From Odobenus rosmarus divergens (taxonomy: Eukaryota; Chordata; Mammalia; Carnivora; Odobenidae), in assembly GCF_000321225.1 (NCBI RefSeq), contig NW_004450398.1, positions 2,323,806-2,387,805 on the forward strand: 64,000 nucleotides of DNA, in the 5' to 3' direction. This document shows, one piece after another, positions 12,301-22,440 of this stretch (its first letter is position 1; each line of letters starts with the position of its first letter). A program made the translations under genes and the position numbers. The notes under the pieces were generated by a model. That model was not told the origin of the DNA. It did not search any database and was given only the letters and a program-made list of their open reading frames with translations.

Positions 12301-15300
12301 CTAGTAGAAAAGAAGATTAAAAACCAATGCTTGTTCTTAAGAAGCTGGAAAAAGAATATATCCAATGTAAGTAAAAGGAAGGAAATTATAAAAAACAGAA
12401 AAGAGACATCGAAGAGAGTAAGATTTTTAAAACCCTAGTCAAGACTGATCAAGAAAAAAAAGAACACAGATTATTGGTTTCAAAAATGAAACAGTATATC
12501 ATTACAGATCTACAAATACTAAAAGGACAGGAGAATTTTGTTAATAATTTATGTCAACAAATTCAACAACTTAGATAAAAGGGACACATTCCTTGTGAAG
12601 ATAACTTACAAAACTGATATGAGAGGAAATAGAAAAATCCGAATTGCCCCTTACCTATTAAAGAATTGAATTTCAAGAAAAAGTCTTCCTACAAAGAAAG
12701 CTCCTCGGGGCGCCTGGGTGGCTCAGTTGGTTAAGCGACTGCCTTCGGCTCAGGTCATGATCCTGGAGTCCCAGGATTGAGTCCCACATTGGGCTCCCTG
12801 CTCAGCAGGGAGTCTGCTTCTCCCTCTGACCCTCCCCCCTCTCATGCTCTCTCTCTCATTCTCTCTCTCAAATAAATAAATAAACTCTTTAAAAAAAAAA
12901 AGAGAAAGCTCCTTGCCCAGATAGTCTTCAGAGATGGATTCTATCAAACATTTAAGGAAGTAAAAAAATCTTACACAGACTTTTGGAAAACAGGGGAGGG
13001 AATGCTTCCCAATTCATTTACTGAAGCCAGCATAAATATGATACCAAAGCAAATAAAGATACTACAAGAAAAAAATTCAGTGAATGTATACTGAAGACTG
13101 TATTTAAATTTTATATGAAAAATATAAACAGATACCAAATTCTAATGATACCCCTGCTGAAATATTTTGGAAGTGTATGCTACAAAGTATATTTTGATAC
13201 AAAAAAATACATTAATGAATGCACCAAATATGAAGATGGCTTAGGAGATGAACAGATTGACAGGTATATGACAAAAATAAACATATTAAAATAGTAAAGG
13301 TAGAATTCAGGTGCTGTATATACAAATGTTCACTGTAAAAGTTTGTCAACTTTGCTGTTGTGTCTGTTTGAAACTTTTTATCCTGATAAAATGGTGGGGA
13401 TCACAAATCACCTCGCTACTCACTTGATGCAAGAAATATAAGTGGCATTTATGTTTGGCCACCTAAGGGTATTTTCTCCAGAGATAACATCACAGGAACA
13501 TTCTAAATATAAATTTTTCTTTAAAGCCTTCTTAGTTTGAAAAAATATATTTCATATCTTAAAATCCAAATACCTATAACGGTGGGTCAATGAGGCAATT
13601 AAAACTCATGTGTGTTTATACCAACCTTACAGGCTGTTTTACTGGTTAATACATTTGGTTCCAAGCAATTCTTTTGAGATTGCAATACTGCTTTAATACG
13701 TCTTTGAAGTTTTGATATTTTTGCCTAGAAGAAAAAGAGAAAAATAAATACAAAACCAGAGTACTAAATAATATATAGAGATGGAGGGAACACTATGTAT
13801 CTGCCAAATGAGTCTTGTTAAGACTTAGACATCCACCCAAATAAATGAGACATTTTTATATAAGCAAAGATTTACTTTATATAAGCAAACAAAAACCCCA
13901 AAACAGTTTCAAACACATTATACCAGCTCTAATACAGGATATATTTTGAATTAAAAGAAACTGCCTACATATTAAGCCTGTCACTTGACACAGAATAATT
14001 GACAACAGAAGAACATAGAATAATATTTCCAATTTCGTAAGGGTCACTATTGCTAATAAACTCTATTACCTATGGTAGAGTACACCAGGCTTGTGGTCAA
14101 GGATCAGATTTGGGTCTGCTTTATTGTTTTCCTTTCCTAATATGTAAAATATCACCAAATTCTACTTCAAATGAAATCAAATGAAATCAGAAACTTACGA
14201 AGAGTTCATCAGCTATCGCTTCATGTTTATTCCTGCACTGTGTCTTCCCAATGCGTTCGGTCAATTCTTTCAGCTTATTATCAAACAGTTTGTAATTTAT
14301 ACTATAGATCTCCTGTTGAATCAAATGTTTGACCTAGAATTTTAAAATAAAAACCAGAACACCCCATGTTTCAAATTTAAAAGCAATTTTATTTTCTACT
14401 CCTTAAAAACAGCTTTGTTCTTTTCTGGATTTATTGTAACTGATAAAATATACATTTTTCACGTTTTTATGTTTACATTACCCGAAGTTTGACTATCAAA
14501 TTTAGCGAAACAGGGCGACTGGGTGGCTCAGTTGATTAAGCGACTGCCTTCAGCTCAGGTCATGATCCTGGAGTCCCGGGATCGAGTCCCGCATCGGGCT
14601 CCCTGCTCAGCAGGGAGTCTGCTTCTCCCTCTGACCCTCCCCTGTCTCATGCTCTATCTCATTCCCTCTCTCAAAAAAAAAAAAAACAAAACTTCAAATT
14701 TAGCGAAACACACGCAGTATCTAATATTACCAGAAATTTGAATATCAAATTAAGTGAAACACACCCAGTATCTAAATATATGGATATGTTAGAACATAAA
14801 TTTATTCTCCCAGTGCTAATTTTTGTTTCCTACAGTTTCAGCTGAATTCCATAATACATATTAAAGGAATGGTAAAAGCCTATATTGCATTTATATTTTT
14901 TAATGAGCATTACTGAAATCAAGTATTCCATAAAAAGGAACTCCATTTATCTGAAAGCCAGAGCCCAGTGAAAATGGTTGGTTGGTCTACAGTGGCTATG
15001 AAGCAAATTATGAAAGTCTGAGCCTTGACCCAGCCATTAACAAAGCTATATGACCTTTGGGAAGTCACAACACCTCTCAGCTTCATCTTCCTTGCCCACA
15101 TATGGGTAGGTAATACAGTGTTGAACGTGTGATGCTCTTAAGATTCTTATAAGGGTATAAAAGGTAAATATGTGAAAGAGCTCCATAAAATAGAAAACAG
15201 TGAATTGACACAAAGGAAATAAATATGCAAGATAATCGACTTTACTTGCATAGGTTTTTTAGGGGGTGACTTTCTATTGTTAAAATGGAGAGAAGTCAGG

Positions 15301-18300
15301 ACTAATTAGGGAGTGACTAATGCTATTCGGCATAATGCACACTATTCTAACAGTAGCTATCACATGAAACATTAATGCATTTCATTATCTGGCTGTTTTT
15401 TAGAAAACAGACGGGCCTATTTTCAGGGAGCATAATTAATCTCAATGCCCACTGATATGAATAGCTCTGCTCAGCCATATATTCGGAAATATCCACTGTA
15501 ATTTTCTGCTGAATTTGTATCCTCCTGTAAGCTGCTTTCGTAACAGAGTAGGTAGTGTCTCTTAATAACAAAACCTGTCATGATACACCCAAGGTATTTA
15601 TTAGTAATATTTGTATCTTTCCCCTAAATTCTTGCTTCTTGGTGTTTGAAACTGGAACACAAAGCTTCTACGTTAAACTCTTTTATACTGGTATCACTGG
15701 GATGATTAGGGTTATTCAACAATTTTGATTATTCCCAAGGTTTTTCCTTCTCATTTCCAATTGTTCTTGCTCTTTAATATTATCATCTACTTGATTTTTT
15801 TTCTGTAGTGCTTAACATTTCTTCAATGATTTCTCAACATTAGACATGATTATCATTTTTACTGTCAAACTTTTAAGTATTTGATTCAACTAATGAGTGC
15901 TCAAAATAACACTATTTTTACTGACAGGTGAAAACCACCCATGTGTGGTTTTTATGGATTACTACAGCCCTGCCAGTTCAGTGGCTGGGTCAATATGTAA
16001 AGCTCAAACTCAGATGAATCTTGGAGAAACTTTCTAAATGTTCTGAATGTGGAAATACTGTTTTGCTAACAAGCAGAGATCACACAGTGTTTGTGAAACT
16101 TCCCTGGTAACACACAGATTCCTAGGCCCTAGCCTGGATTCACCAAACAGAATTTCCTGGAAAAAGGCCTGGAAAGCTGTCTAATTAACAGGCACCTCCA
16201 GTAATTCTTATTAGGTAAGTTTGAGAAAAGAGTAGCCTAAAACAACAGTCTTCAACTATGAGGGAGCTCAATAAACCACAATTTAAAGTATGTACTCCTG
16301 GTGATTCAGATGGAGGCAGATTCTTAAAACTTGGTTATTTAAAAGGACTAAATAAATGCCCATCCACGGATTGTTACTCTTGGTTAGAGTGGACATTTCT
16401 CATTTAGTGGAGATGTTACTCATATAAAAGGAAGACACAATAATCTCCACCAAATACCTCATAAATGTCTTCTGCTGATGGTAATGTGTCCCAAATTATG
16501 GAATCTGATGGAAATCCTAGGTACAATTGGCAGATGGCAGCAAAAGTAGCCTAAAGATTGGAGAAAGACTAGCAATTATATATTTTCAATCTGCCTAAAC
16601 TTTCTAAGATGGTGGGTAGAGTGAATAACTTGGACTTTAGAAGAAAAACTGCTCCACTTCAGTAATTCAGTTGGAATCAACAAGGCCAACATCCTTATAA
16701 AAACCTCAAAAAAGAAGAGTCAACAGCTCTGGGACTCTCTCAGGGAAGAATAATGTCAGAATGCTAGCCCTATTCCACTGGGATTCAAACTAAAAAAAAC
16801 CCCAAATAGATGTGGTTTAGAGAGTTAACTGTTTGCAAAGGAATTAAAATATCAAATGACGGAAAGCTAGCTATTTGGAGATAGGTAAAAAGATAGTAAT
16901 TAGCTAAAACCCAAGATGTCTCTGAAGAATGTGCAAGAAACTTCAGGGAGGGGGGTGGTGGTGGTTGAGAAAACAAAATAAACTGCATTCCTCAAACCTC
17001 GTTGGGAAGGACCATTTTCTGTGTCAACTCAGACCAGGTATTTTGTGAGACAGATAATTGTAATGAATGAAAACTGATTTTTTTCATGCCAGCGACACCA
17101 AAATATTCAAAGATTAAATGTTGCCTTTATATGTCCCTATCAGAACTTATTTCTAAATTCAGCTACTAATCAACGGGAATAAGACTGGAATCCCAAACTT
17201 TTTTCTTAAGCTAGATCTATACTCACCATAATTTTGCCACCTCTTTCCTGCAAATAACAGAATATTTACATATTTTTTTATTAGTGTTTCCTTTGGTCTT
17301 CCTGGAAGAAAAGACAAAGTAGAAAGGGAAAAACTGCTAACTCACCTTTTCATGCTGGTTCTGCATGAATCTTTCAAAAAGGTTTCCATTTATTTATTAT
17401 GTGAATACATATTCATATAATATGTAACTATATAATTGTAATGGTCTGTTTTAGAAAACAGTAGTGTTTTTGTTTCTGAAACAGCAGGATAGTTTGGCTT
17501 CAGACATTTCGGTCCATTATAGCTGACAGACATTAATCTACTACATAATGACTTTCAGTTGAATAATTCTAGTGGTAGTAAAATAGCAAAACATGATGGT
17601 TAAAACAGGTCCTCATTACAGGACCTATTAAAATTGAAGTTCATTATACTTAAACTGAAGAGTTGATCAAACATGGGAAACTGTAGTACAATGAAATAAA
17701 ATGGGGCAAAATGAAAGCAAAACGTGCATTTGATGATGCTATAAAACAAAGTATCAGAAAATCCAACACATCTGTGTAAACCTGGAAATTAGGGCAAGTA
17801 AACCCAAATGCAGCAGAACTTTATGATGGACTTCTGGGTTGTCTGAGTCTATGAAGTAGGGGTCAGTTGTGATGAGGTATACAAATGGCTGTAGTTGCAG
17901 ATCAGAGAACCCAAAGACCAGAAAAAAGGCATTGATTTATTCAGCAAAGCTTAAGGTCATGCAGTGTCTGACTTTCTAAGAGATTCAAATGTAATATTGA
18001 CTAAAAAGTCCATTCTCTTTCTACTACAGCACTCTACCTACACATGATTCTCTAAGTTACTCTACATGTTTTGGTAATGTAAACAATGATCTTTCCCTAA
18101 TATGTCCATCAGTTGATTCCATTTTCATATACAACTTTTGCACCAAGTGAAAGTCTTCTGTACTAAATCATCGTGGAGATCAATTAACTTTCACCATTTT
18201 TTACTAATCAGAAGTTTCTGAAGCAAATATATAAGCCCCAATATTTTACCTGTTCCAGCAATGCTGTTTGCTTTTCCAGGGCTACACAAATATTTTCATT

Positions 18301-20265
18301 AATTTGCTCTGAAGTTTTCATGCGCTTAACATTTTCTTTGTTTTCTGAAAACATCCTCTTCTTTTGATTATGGCCTTAGGGAAATGGAAAGATCAGGAAG
18401 TAAAAATATTCCTTCTAAGGAAGGAAACAAGGGAATTCTCTAATCCAGGGACTGTCTAAGGAAATAGAAAAACTAAAATGTGACCAAGGCAGCATTTTTT
18501 AGACAATGTAATTGTCTAAAAAATTGTGATAAACTAACCTTAAAAAAATGATTATCTTAGGTTCTTAGGTAGAATTCTGGTCTCAGATACACTTTCCTTT
18601 CAACTTCATTTAATACCTATTTAATACTGACAAGAACTGAATAAATTATAGCACTTAAATCCTCTAGTTACTTAAGTGGTCTTACATTATTTTTATACAG
18701 TTACTTAGGCAGTCTTACATATTTTTAATAGGTGATCCTGTTATTTTTGAATAATTTTAAATCAATCTTATTAAATGATCACTATGTAGCCTAGACAAGA
18801 ACACAAATAAAATTTATCCCACAAAATGTTTTTCTTATATTTCATTAGCTTACAAAAAAATCCTACTTCAAATGAAATTTATTTTTGCTATTTTAATAAT
18901 TTTATAACTCTAGAATTTCATTGGTTAACTATTTGATGTTTCTCTGTCATTCCACACATACACGTATGTATGTTTATGTGTATATATATACCTATTATCT
19001 ATCAGCCAGGTCAATTCTATGGAAAGAAATGAGTTCACTAATGATTAAAAAAACTCTTTCAACTAGCCTCCTTATTAATCTAATAAATAAAACTTCAAAA
19101 TAAGAAGAGATGTAGATGAAATAAACCAAACAACCGCCATAAGTCACCTTTTGATTTTTTTTGTACTCTCAAGGGAAAGCGACTGATTCCTTCTTTGCCA
19201 GAATTTACTTCCCTTCAAATATGGAGGATACCATTTCCCCCTCCTCACCCTAAATGGTTGAGAAACAAGATACTCTGAAACGATTATTGCCATCATTTAT
19301 TTTTTTCCTGGCTATAGACACTCTATGGTTTCTGTATCTGAGGCTAAAAAAAATCCCCCAAAAGGAAAGTGACTATGACTATTTTAATTTCTCCAAAGAT
19401 GCATAAGTATACACTTACTGTTATTACTATCAGTGTCAAGTGCTGACAGCCGTGTTGAGTCTATACTTTCAAAATTTGAAATGCTGGAATGACAGGTTCT
19501 ACAAGATTCTTCACTTTTCAAAATTTCAGTAGCACAGTTACTGGAAATGACTGAATTCACCAACTTAGGTATTTTATCAACAGGCAGAAAACGGGTATCT
19601 GAACTTAAAATTAAAATGTCACCTTGTCTTTTATCACATGACTCAGAATTGGAGTTTGTTTCTAAATAAGAAACTATCTTGTCGATTCTCTTATCATCCA
19701 AGGTATTGTTTACTGTAGTTTTTGGCATTTGAACCATACCAGGCAATACATTGGATGGACAACAAATGGATTTCAGATTACAATCTTCTTCATGTTGTTC
19801 AAAATAGGATCTTGTTATATCTGTCTGACATTCAATATGGTTTTCAGAAGTGTTCTGTGAATCCTTTGCCTCTTGTGTAAAGAGTTTCCTGGAAAATTCT
19901 ATTGTTTTGCTTGGCTTTTGGTAAGGGCACACAACTTGTTCTTCAATGTATTCCAATCTTGTTTCTGAATCAACAATTTCTAGTGGTTTCATTACATTCT
20001 GAGAAAATGCTTTACTTTTCTCTGAGCATACTGAATTTTTGTTAGAGTCCAATAAGGAAGCATCATTTTCAGAATGTCCATATTTGCTATTTATGACACC
20101 AGTACTTGAATTCTGATTACCACTTGACACATTATTCCCAGTTGCTGTTTTCAGTGCTTCGGCATTCTTTGACTTATTCAGGATCTCTACTTGCTTCCGG
20201 CAACTCGCAGGCATTGTTTTTTTGGCTTTTAGTATCTTCCGCTTACTTCTATCTGGACTTGCCAT
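9221..20265 (-). CDS. ATF7IP2: ATF7IP2 (MCAF2), N-terminal part of the coding region, spliced
   Basis: The gene encodes activating transcription factor 7-interacting protein 2. This nuclear cofactor binds the H3K9 methyltransferase SETDB1 and MBD1 and helps lay down heterochromatin; the mouse protein is reported to act in meiotic germ cells. Exons join 20265-19419, 18374-18250, 14333-14199, 13724-13626 and 9381-9221. Intron phases agree and about 455 codons are readable without a stop. The start MASPDRSKRKILKAKK matches my memory of the mammalian family and includes a basic nuclear-localisation-like cluster. Residues about 325-400 form the coiled-coil part of the ATF7IP binding domain. The family protein is about 680 residues, so roughly one third, including the C-terminal fibronectin type III domain, lies beyond the left edge. 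No frameshift or in-frame stop was found. The identification rests on remembered family sequence and was not searched. Confidence 0.92.
9458..9655 (+). mobile_element. Carnivore SINE (SINEC type), young
   Basis: Full-length element flanked by an exact 16-bp target duplication, caaaattgataggtaa, at 9442-9457 and 9656-9671. The intact duplication indicates a fairly recent insertion, just upstream of an ATF7IP2 exon in antisense orientation. Confidence 0.97.
9672..10064. other. Intronic stretch, nothing recognised
   Basis: AT-rich DNA without an exon or a nameable repeat. Confidence 0.5.
10065..10256 (+). mobile_element. Carnivore SINE (SINEC type)
   Basis: Head ggggcgcctgggtggctcag and an A-rich tail. 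Flanks aaaatatacgtgta and aaatatgtgtata form a slightly decayed target duplication. Confidence 0.95.
10257..11280. other. Intron with an old eutherian repeat tail
   Basis: The part at about 10960-11270 (gagccccttcctccatcttc, aaggacccttgtgattac, ggttctggggattaattc) belongs to a widespread old mammalian repeat that I recognise but cannot name with certainty. Its head is seen again at 55378-55475. The part at 10500-10900 is GC-richer and unrecognised. No exon signals were seen. Confidence 0.45.
11581..11768 (+). mobile_element. Carnivore SINE (SINEC type)
   Basis: Head gggcacctgggtggctcagt and tail AAATAAATAAATAAAATC, inserted in L1 sequence. Confidence 0.93.
11815..12215 (+). mobile_element. 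Older carnivore SINE split by a second SINE
   Basis: A diverged SINE head (gctcctgagtggctcagttg) runs to about 12004 and its tail resumes at 12183. Outer flanks agtgcaatgtcta and agtgcaatatcta form its target duplication. The interruption is a reversed SINE at 12005-12182. Confidence 0.85.
12005..12182 (-). mobile_element. Carnivore SINE nested in another SINE, reversed
   Basis: Reversed SINE from aaagattttatttatttatt to gagccacccagtcgtcg. The flanking tctaaataaa on both sides is the target duplication, taken from the older SINE's tail. Confidence 0.88.
12707..12901 (+). mobile_element. Carnivore SINE (SINEC type)
   Basis: Full-length element, flanked by aaagaaagctcct and agagaaagctcct. Confidence 0.95.
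13626..13724 (-). CDS. ATF7IP2: ATF7IP2 coding exon 4
   Basis: The exon has 99 bases, 33 codons, phase 0 at both ends, reading AKISKLQRRIKAVLQSQ and onward to TACK. The acceptor is cttctag|GCA. The donor is AAG|GTTGGT, a weak site. A stronger-looking GTAAGG lies five bases upstream, but using it would shift the frame and hit a stop in the next exon. The leucine-, isoleucine- and lysine-rich text continues the coiled coil of the SETDB1/MBD1-binding domain. Confidence 0.9.
14199..14333 (-). CDS. ATF7IP2: ATF7IP2 coding exon 3 (coiled-coil core)
   Basis: The exon has 135 bases, 45 codons, phase 0 at both ends, from VKHLIQQEIYSINYKLF to EAIADELF. The acceptor is ttctag|GTC and the donor CTCTTC|GTAAGT. 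This is the best conserved part of the visible protein against the human sequence I remember. Its regular spacing of I, L and Y indicates a coiled coil, the part of the family that binds its chromatin partners. Confidence 0.93.
14513..14693 (+). mobile_element. Carnivore SINE (SINEC type), young
   Basis: The element is flanked by an exact 17-bp duplication, tcaaatttagcgaaaca, at 14496-14512 and 14694-14710. It interrupts the first copy of a local 46-bp tandem duplication. Confidence 0.96.
15020..15190 (+). mobile_element. MIR element, diverged
   Basis: The text resembles MIR: ctgagccttgacccagcc, then tatgacctttgggaagtcac, then ctctcagcttcatcttcc. Confidence 0.65.
15191..16457. other. Intronic stretch, nothing recognised
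   Basis: This is the large intron between coding exons 2 and 3. Part of 15950-16340 reads like old interspersed-repeat debris. No coding signal was seen. Confidence 0.45.
16458..16550 (-). other. Candidate 93-base cassette exon of ATF7IP2
   Basis: On the minus strand, ccaatctttag precedes an open 93-base stretch followed by GAG|GTATTTG. Both ends are in phase 0, the phase of the intron between coding exons 2 and 3, so inclusion would insert 31 residues. It begins ATFAAICQLYLG and ends LPSAEDIYE. The composition is protein-like rather than low-complexity. The donor is only moderate. I do not remember this segment in the human protein, so it may be chance, a lineage-specific exon or a minor isoform. 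Confidence 0.3.
17227..17247 (-). other. Candidate 21-base micro-exon of ATF7IP2
   Basis: On the minus strand, gttatttgcag precedes 21 bases (ERGGKIM in phase 0), followed by ATG|GTGAGTATAG, a near-consensus donor. A branch-point-like cactaata lies about 40 bases upstream. It is in frame with the flanking coding exons. Such a short match can occur by chance. Confidence 0.25.
17346..17360 (-). other. Candidate splice donor with possible micro-exon
   Basis: A consensus donor AAAAG|GTGAGT occurs on the minus strand at 17346/17345. The nearest upstream acceptor-like cag leaves 15 bases in phase 0 (NQHEK); farther acceptors give longer exons. The donor is convincing, the exon start is not. Confidence 0.15.
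17361..18249. other. Intronic stretch, nothing recognised
   Basis: AT-rich DNA within the same intron, with no exon signal beyond those listed and no nameable repeat. Confidence 0.5.
18250..18374 (-). CDS. ATF7IP2: ATF7IP2 coding exon 2
   Basis: The 125-base exon follows ccctaag and ends GAACAG|GTAAAA. The first two bases complete a serine codon split from coding exon 1. It then reads HNQKKRMFSENKENVKRMK, a second basic nuclear-localisation-like cluster, and ends ALEKQTALLEQ in phase 0, leading into the coiled coil. It matches the remembered human exon closely. Confidence 0.93.
18375..19418. other. Intron between coding exons 1 and 2
   Basis: An AT-rich intron. A short TATA/CA-rich simple stretch lies at 18958-18990. 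No other feature was seen. Confidence 0.6.
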
Positions 20266-20275
20266 CTTTTATACC
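19419..20275 (-). CDS. ATF7IP2: ATF7IP2 coding exon 1 (large N-terminal exon)
   Basis: The acceptor is aaattctag|GGTATAAAAG and the start codon lies ten bases inside, at 20265. The exon runs 847 coding bases to AACA|GTAAGTG at 19419, giving 282 codons plus one base. The first ATG after the acceptor gives MASPDRSKRK. Most of the product is a serine-, asparagine- and acid-rich disordered region. Basic residues 7-16 look like a nuclear localisation signal. ILIL followed by SSD at 217-223 resembles a SUMO-interacting motif. Reading past the donor adds eleven residues and a stop, which are intronic. Confidence 0.95.
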
Positions 20276-21316
20276 CTAGAATTTAAAATACCATATTTAA
20301 ATGCACTTCTCTAGCAGACGGAAGCTTATTTATTTGTAATATTAATGTTCAGACTATTTCTAGAGATTTAGATAATTATTTCTCTTGAAAATTACATCCA
20401 TTTTCATCTGTCACTGAAAATGTACAAGTAATTTTAATTTTTTTCTATAAATCTAAACTATATAAATTCAAACTTTATATTGCCAGTAAGCCTCTACTTG
20501 ATACTAAGGCTGTTAATTTTATCTGGCCACTTTTTGTACCACCTCACTGCCATAACCATTGAAGTCTGGTTTCAATTATCCAAGCAGGCCATACCTTATA
20601 TAATCTAAAGATTAAACTGCATTTTTTTCATAAAAACAAAACTCAATGTTTTGCAAAGAATTTTCCATTTTCTACACCTAGTGGCACCGTCTTAAAGCTT
20701 TCCTAATGTTCAAGTTTCCAAAATAAATGGTACTGCAGGAGTAATTCCCAAAAGTTAGGAGTATAAAATGAGTGCTAAAGATACACAACATGATGCTAGT
20801 TCAAACAAGAAAGCCAATTTAGCTTTTAATTATTTTTCATAATTTAATAAAAATCTACATAGCAGAGAAAAATATTTTAGTGTTTATCTCTCACTATATC
20901 ATATCAAGTCTGATCTAAACTGTAGGTAGGTAGGTAAATGGTTTAAAGGAAATAACTGTGAAGTTACAAGGCAATCAAAGGCATAATAAAAACAACAAAA
21001 AAAGGAAAAATATGTATGTATGGGCATGATAGGCCAGTTATCTAACAAAGTGTAGAGAACTTACTAAACTGAGAAGACAGAATCTAGGACTTTTGAAGGC
21101 ACAAATAGCCCAGTCAAAGCTACCTGAATAAGTTTTTCATTTATCACTATACCTTACTTGAAGCTTTCCTTTATTATATCCTTTTAATTTACCATATCAT
21201 TTGATCAGGAACAGTTCCAGGATTTGTGAGAGCTGAAGTTTGAGGTGAATACGTATTTAGAACAAGAAAGAAATATCACAACAAATTCAAATTTTAAAAA
21301 CCTGTCTGTCATGTAT
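20276..21316. other. ATF7IP2 5' intron, nothing recognised
   Basis: Beginning of the roughly 14-kb intron between the non-coding first exon and the first coding exon. AT-rich, with no nameable repeat. Confidence 0.5.
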
Positions 21317-21440
21317 AGGGGTGCCTGGGTGACTCAGCCGGTAAGCATTGACACTTGCTCTCAAAGTCATGTGTTCAAGCCCCGTGTTGGGCCCCACACT
21401 GGGCATGGAGCCTACTTAAAAAACAAACAAAGAAACAAAA
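21317..21440 (+). mobile_element. Older, shorter carnivore SINE
   Basis: Head ggggtgcctgggtgactcag and an A-rich tail, without the long pyrimidine tract of younger copies. Flanks cctgtctgtcatgtat and acctgtcatgtat are similar. Confidence 0.85.
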
Positions 21441-21649
21441 ACTCCAAAAAACAAAAACAGACCTGTCATGTATTTAAAAAAAAAAAATCACAAAATCCAA
21501 AAAAATAGCATACTTTCATTAATCAAAGGCCTGATTCAATATAAGGTTTTTCCCTATAGGACTACATATTTGATTGCCTCTCCATGAACACAATTTTTGC
21601 AGTATTTCCCACAAACTAAATCTTTCTTCTAGCATGGTTGATTAATTTT

Positions 21650-21781
21650 TTTCTTTTTAAGTATGCTCCATGCCCAGCAGTGTGGAGCCCAATGCAGGGC
21701 TTGAATTCATGACCCTGAGATGAAGACCTGAGCCCAGATCAAGAGTTGAATGTTCAACCAACTAAACCACCCAGGTGCCCC
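21650..21781 (-). mobile_element. Older carnivore SINE, reversed
   Basis: Runs from ttttttctttttaagtatgc to caggtgcccc. Flanks tagcatggttgatta and tagcattgttgatta are the target duplication. Confidence 0.88.
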
Positions 21782-22440
21782 ATTAGCATTGTTGATTAAA
21801 TTTTAACTGATAATCAGGATGCATAAAACAATCAGCTTCATGTGAAGACATACATTTTGTTGGTACTGCTACAGCTATGTGACCTATAAACACAAAAATT
21901 CTTTATTTTAAAGACAGAATTCCTATCAAAAAAAGAAAAAAATGTACAGTGAATTTTTAATTGAATATGCTATTATTTTTCTAACAAAAAGAGAAGTTCT
22001 TTTGACTAGAAATCCATGAGAACTAAATCCTCTACTTATGTTTTTAAACATCAGGTCATTGGAATATTTTTTCCTGACTATCTTCTGGCTTCATAAATTT
22101 CAATTCGTGGCTTCTTCACTCATATATTGCAGGGGCCAGGCACTGTAGACCATCACAATCAGGCCAACAGGCAATAATTACCTACATTCAAAAGTGACTA
22201 TGAACCACAAATGTATCCTATTAAACCCACACTAAGTATATTCCCAATCACAAACTGCCTGAAGCTATTCTACTCCCAGGTGACACAAAGGTAAGGAGAA
22301 ATCAAGATGAAGAGAGACAGTAGTCTTAAACGATTATAGTTGAAATATCTTATTTTATAAATCTTACAGAAACTACCAACCATGTGAATACACTGCTATG
22401 GTCCTTTCTCAGGGCCTTTAGAAAAGGCCCAGACTAGTGA
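21782..22440. other. Intronic stretch, nothing recognised
   Basis: No gene, RNA or nameable repeat seen. Confidence 0.5.

Larger units (their letters stand above)
11281..13400 (+). mobile_element. Old L1 ORF2 fragment, interrupted by SINEs
   Basis: Phrases such as acattcaccaaggaagaaaa, agcagtgcttagaaggaaat and aagaagctggaaaaagaa are decayed L1 ORF2 text in the plus orientation. Four SINE bodies have inserted into it. All frames are broken. Confidence 0.7.

Noticed and set aside
13626..13631. Stronger-looking GTAAGG donor five bases before the chosen exon end
   Set aside because: Using it shifts the frame of the next exon to an early stop, whereas AAG|GTTGGT keeps the frame and the remembered family sequence.
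19384..19418. Eleven extra residues at the end of the ATF7IP2 first coding exon
   Set aside because: They follow a strong GTAAGT donor and end at an intronic stop. Splicing to 18374 restores the family sequence in frame.
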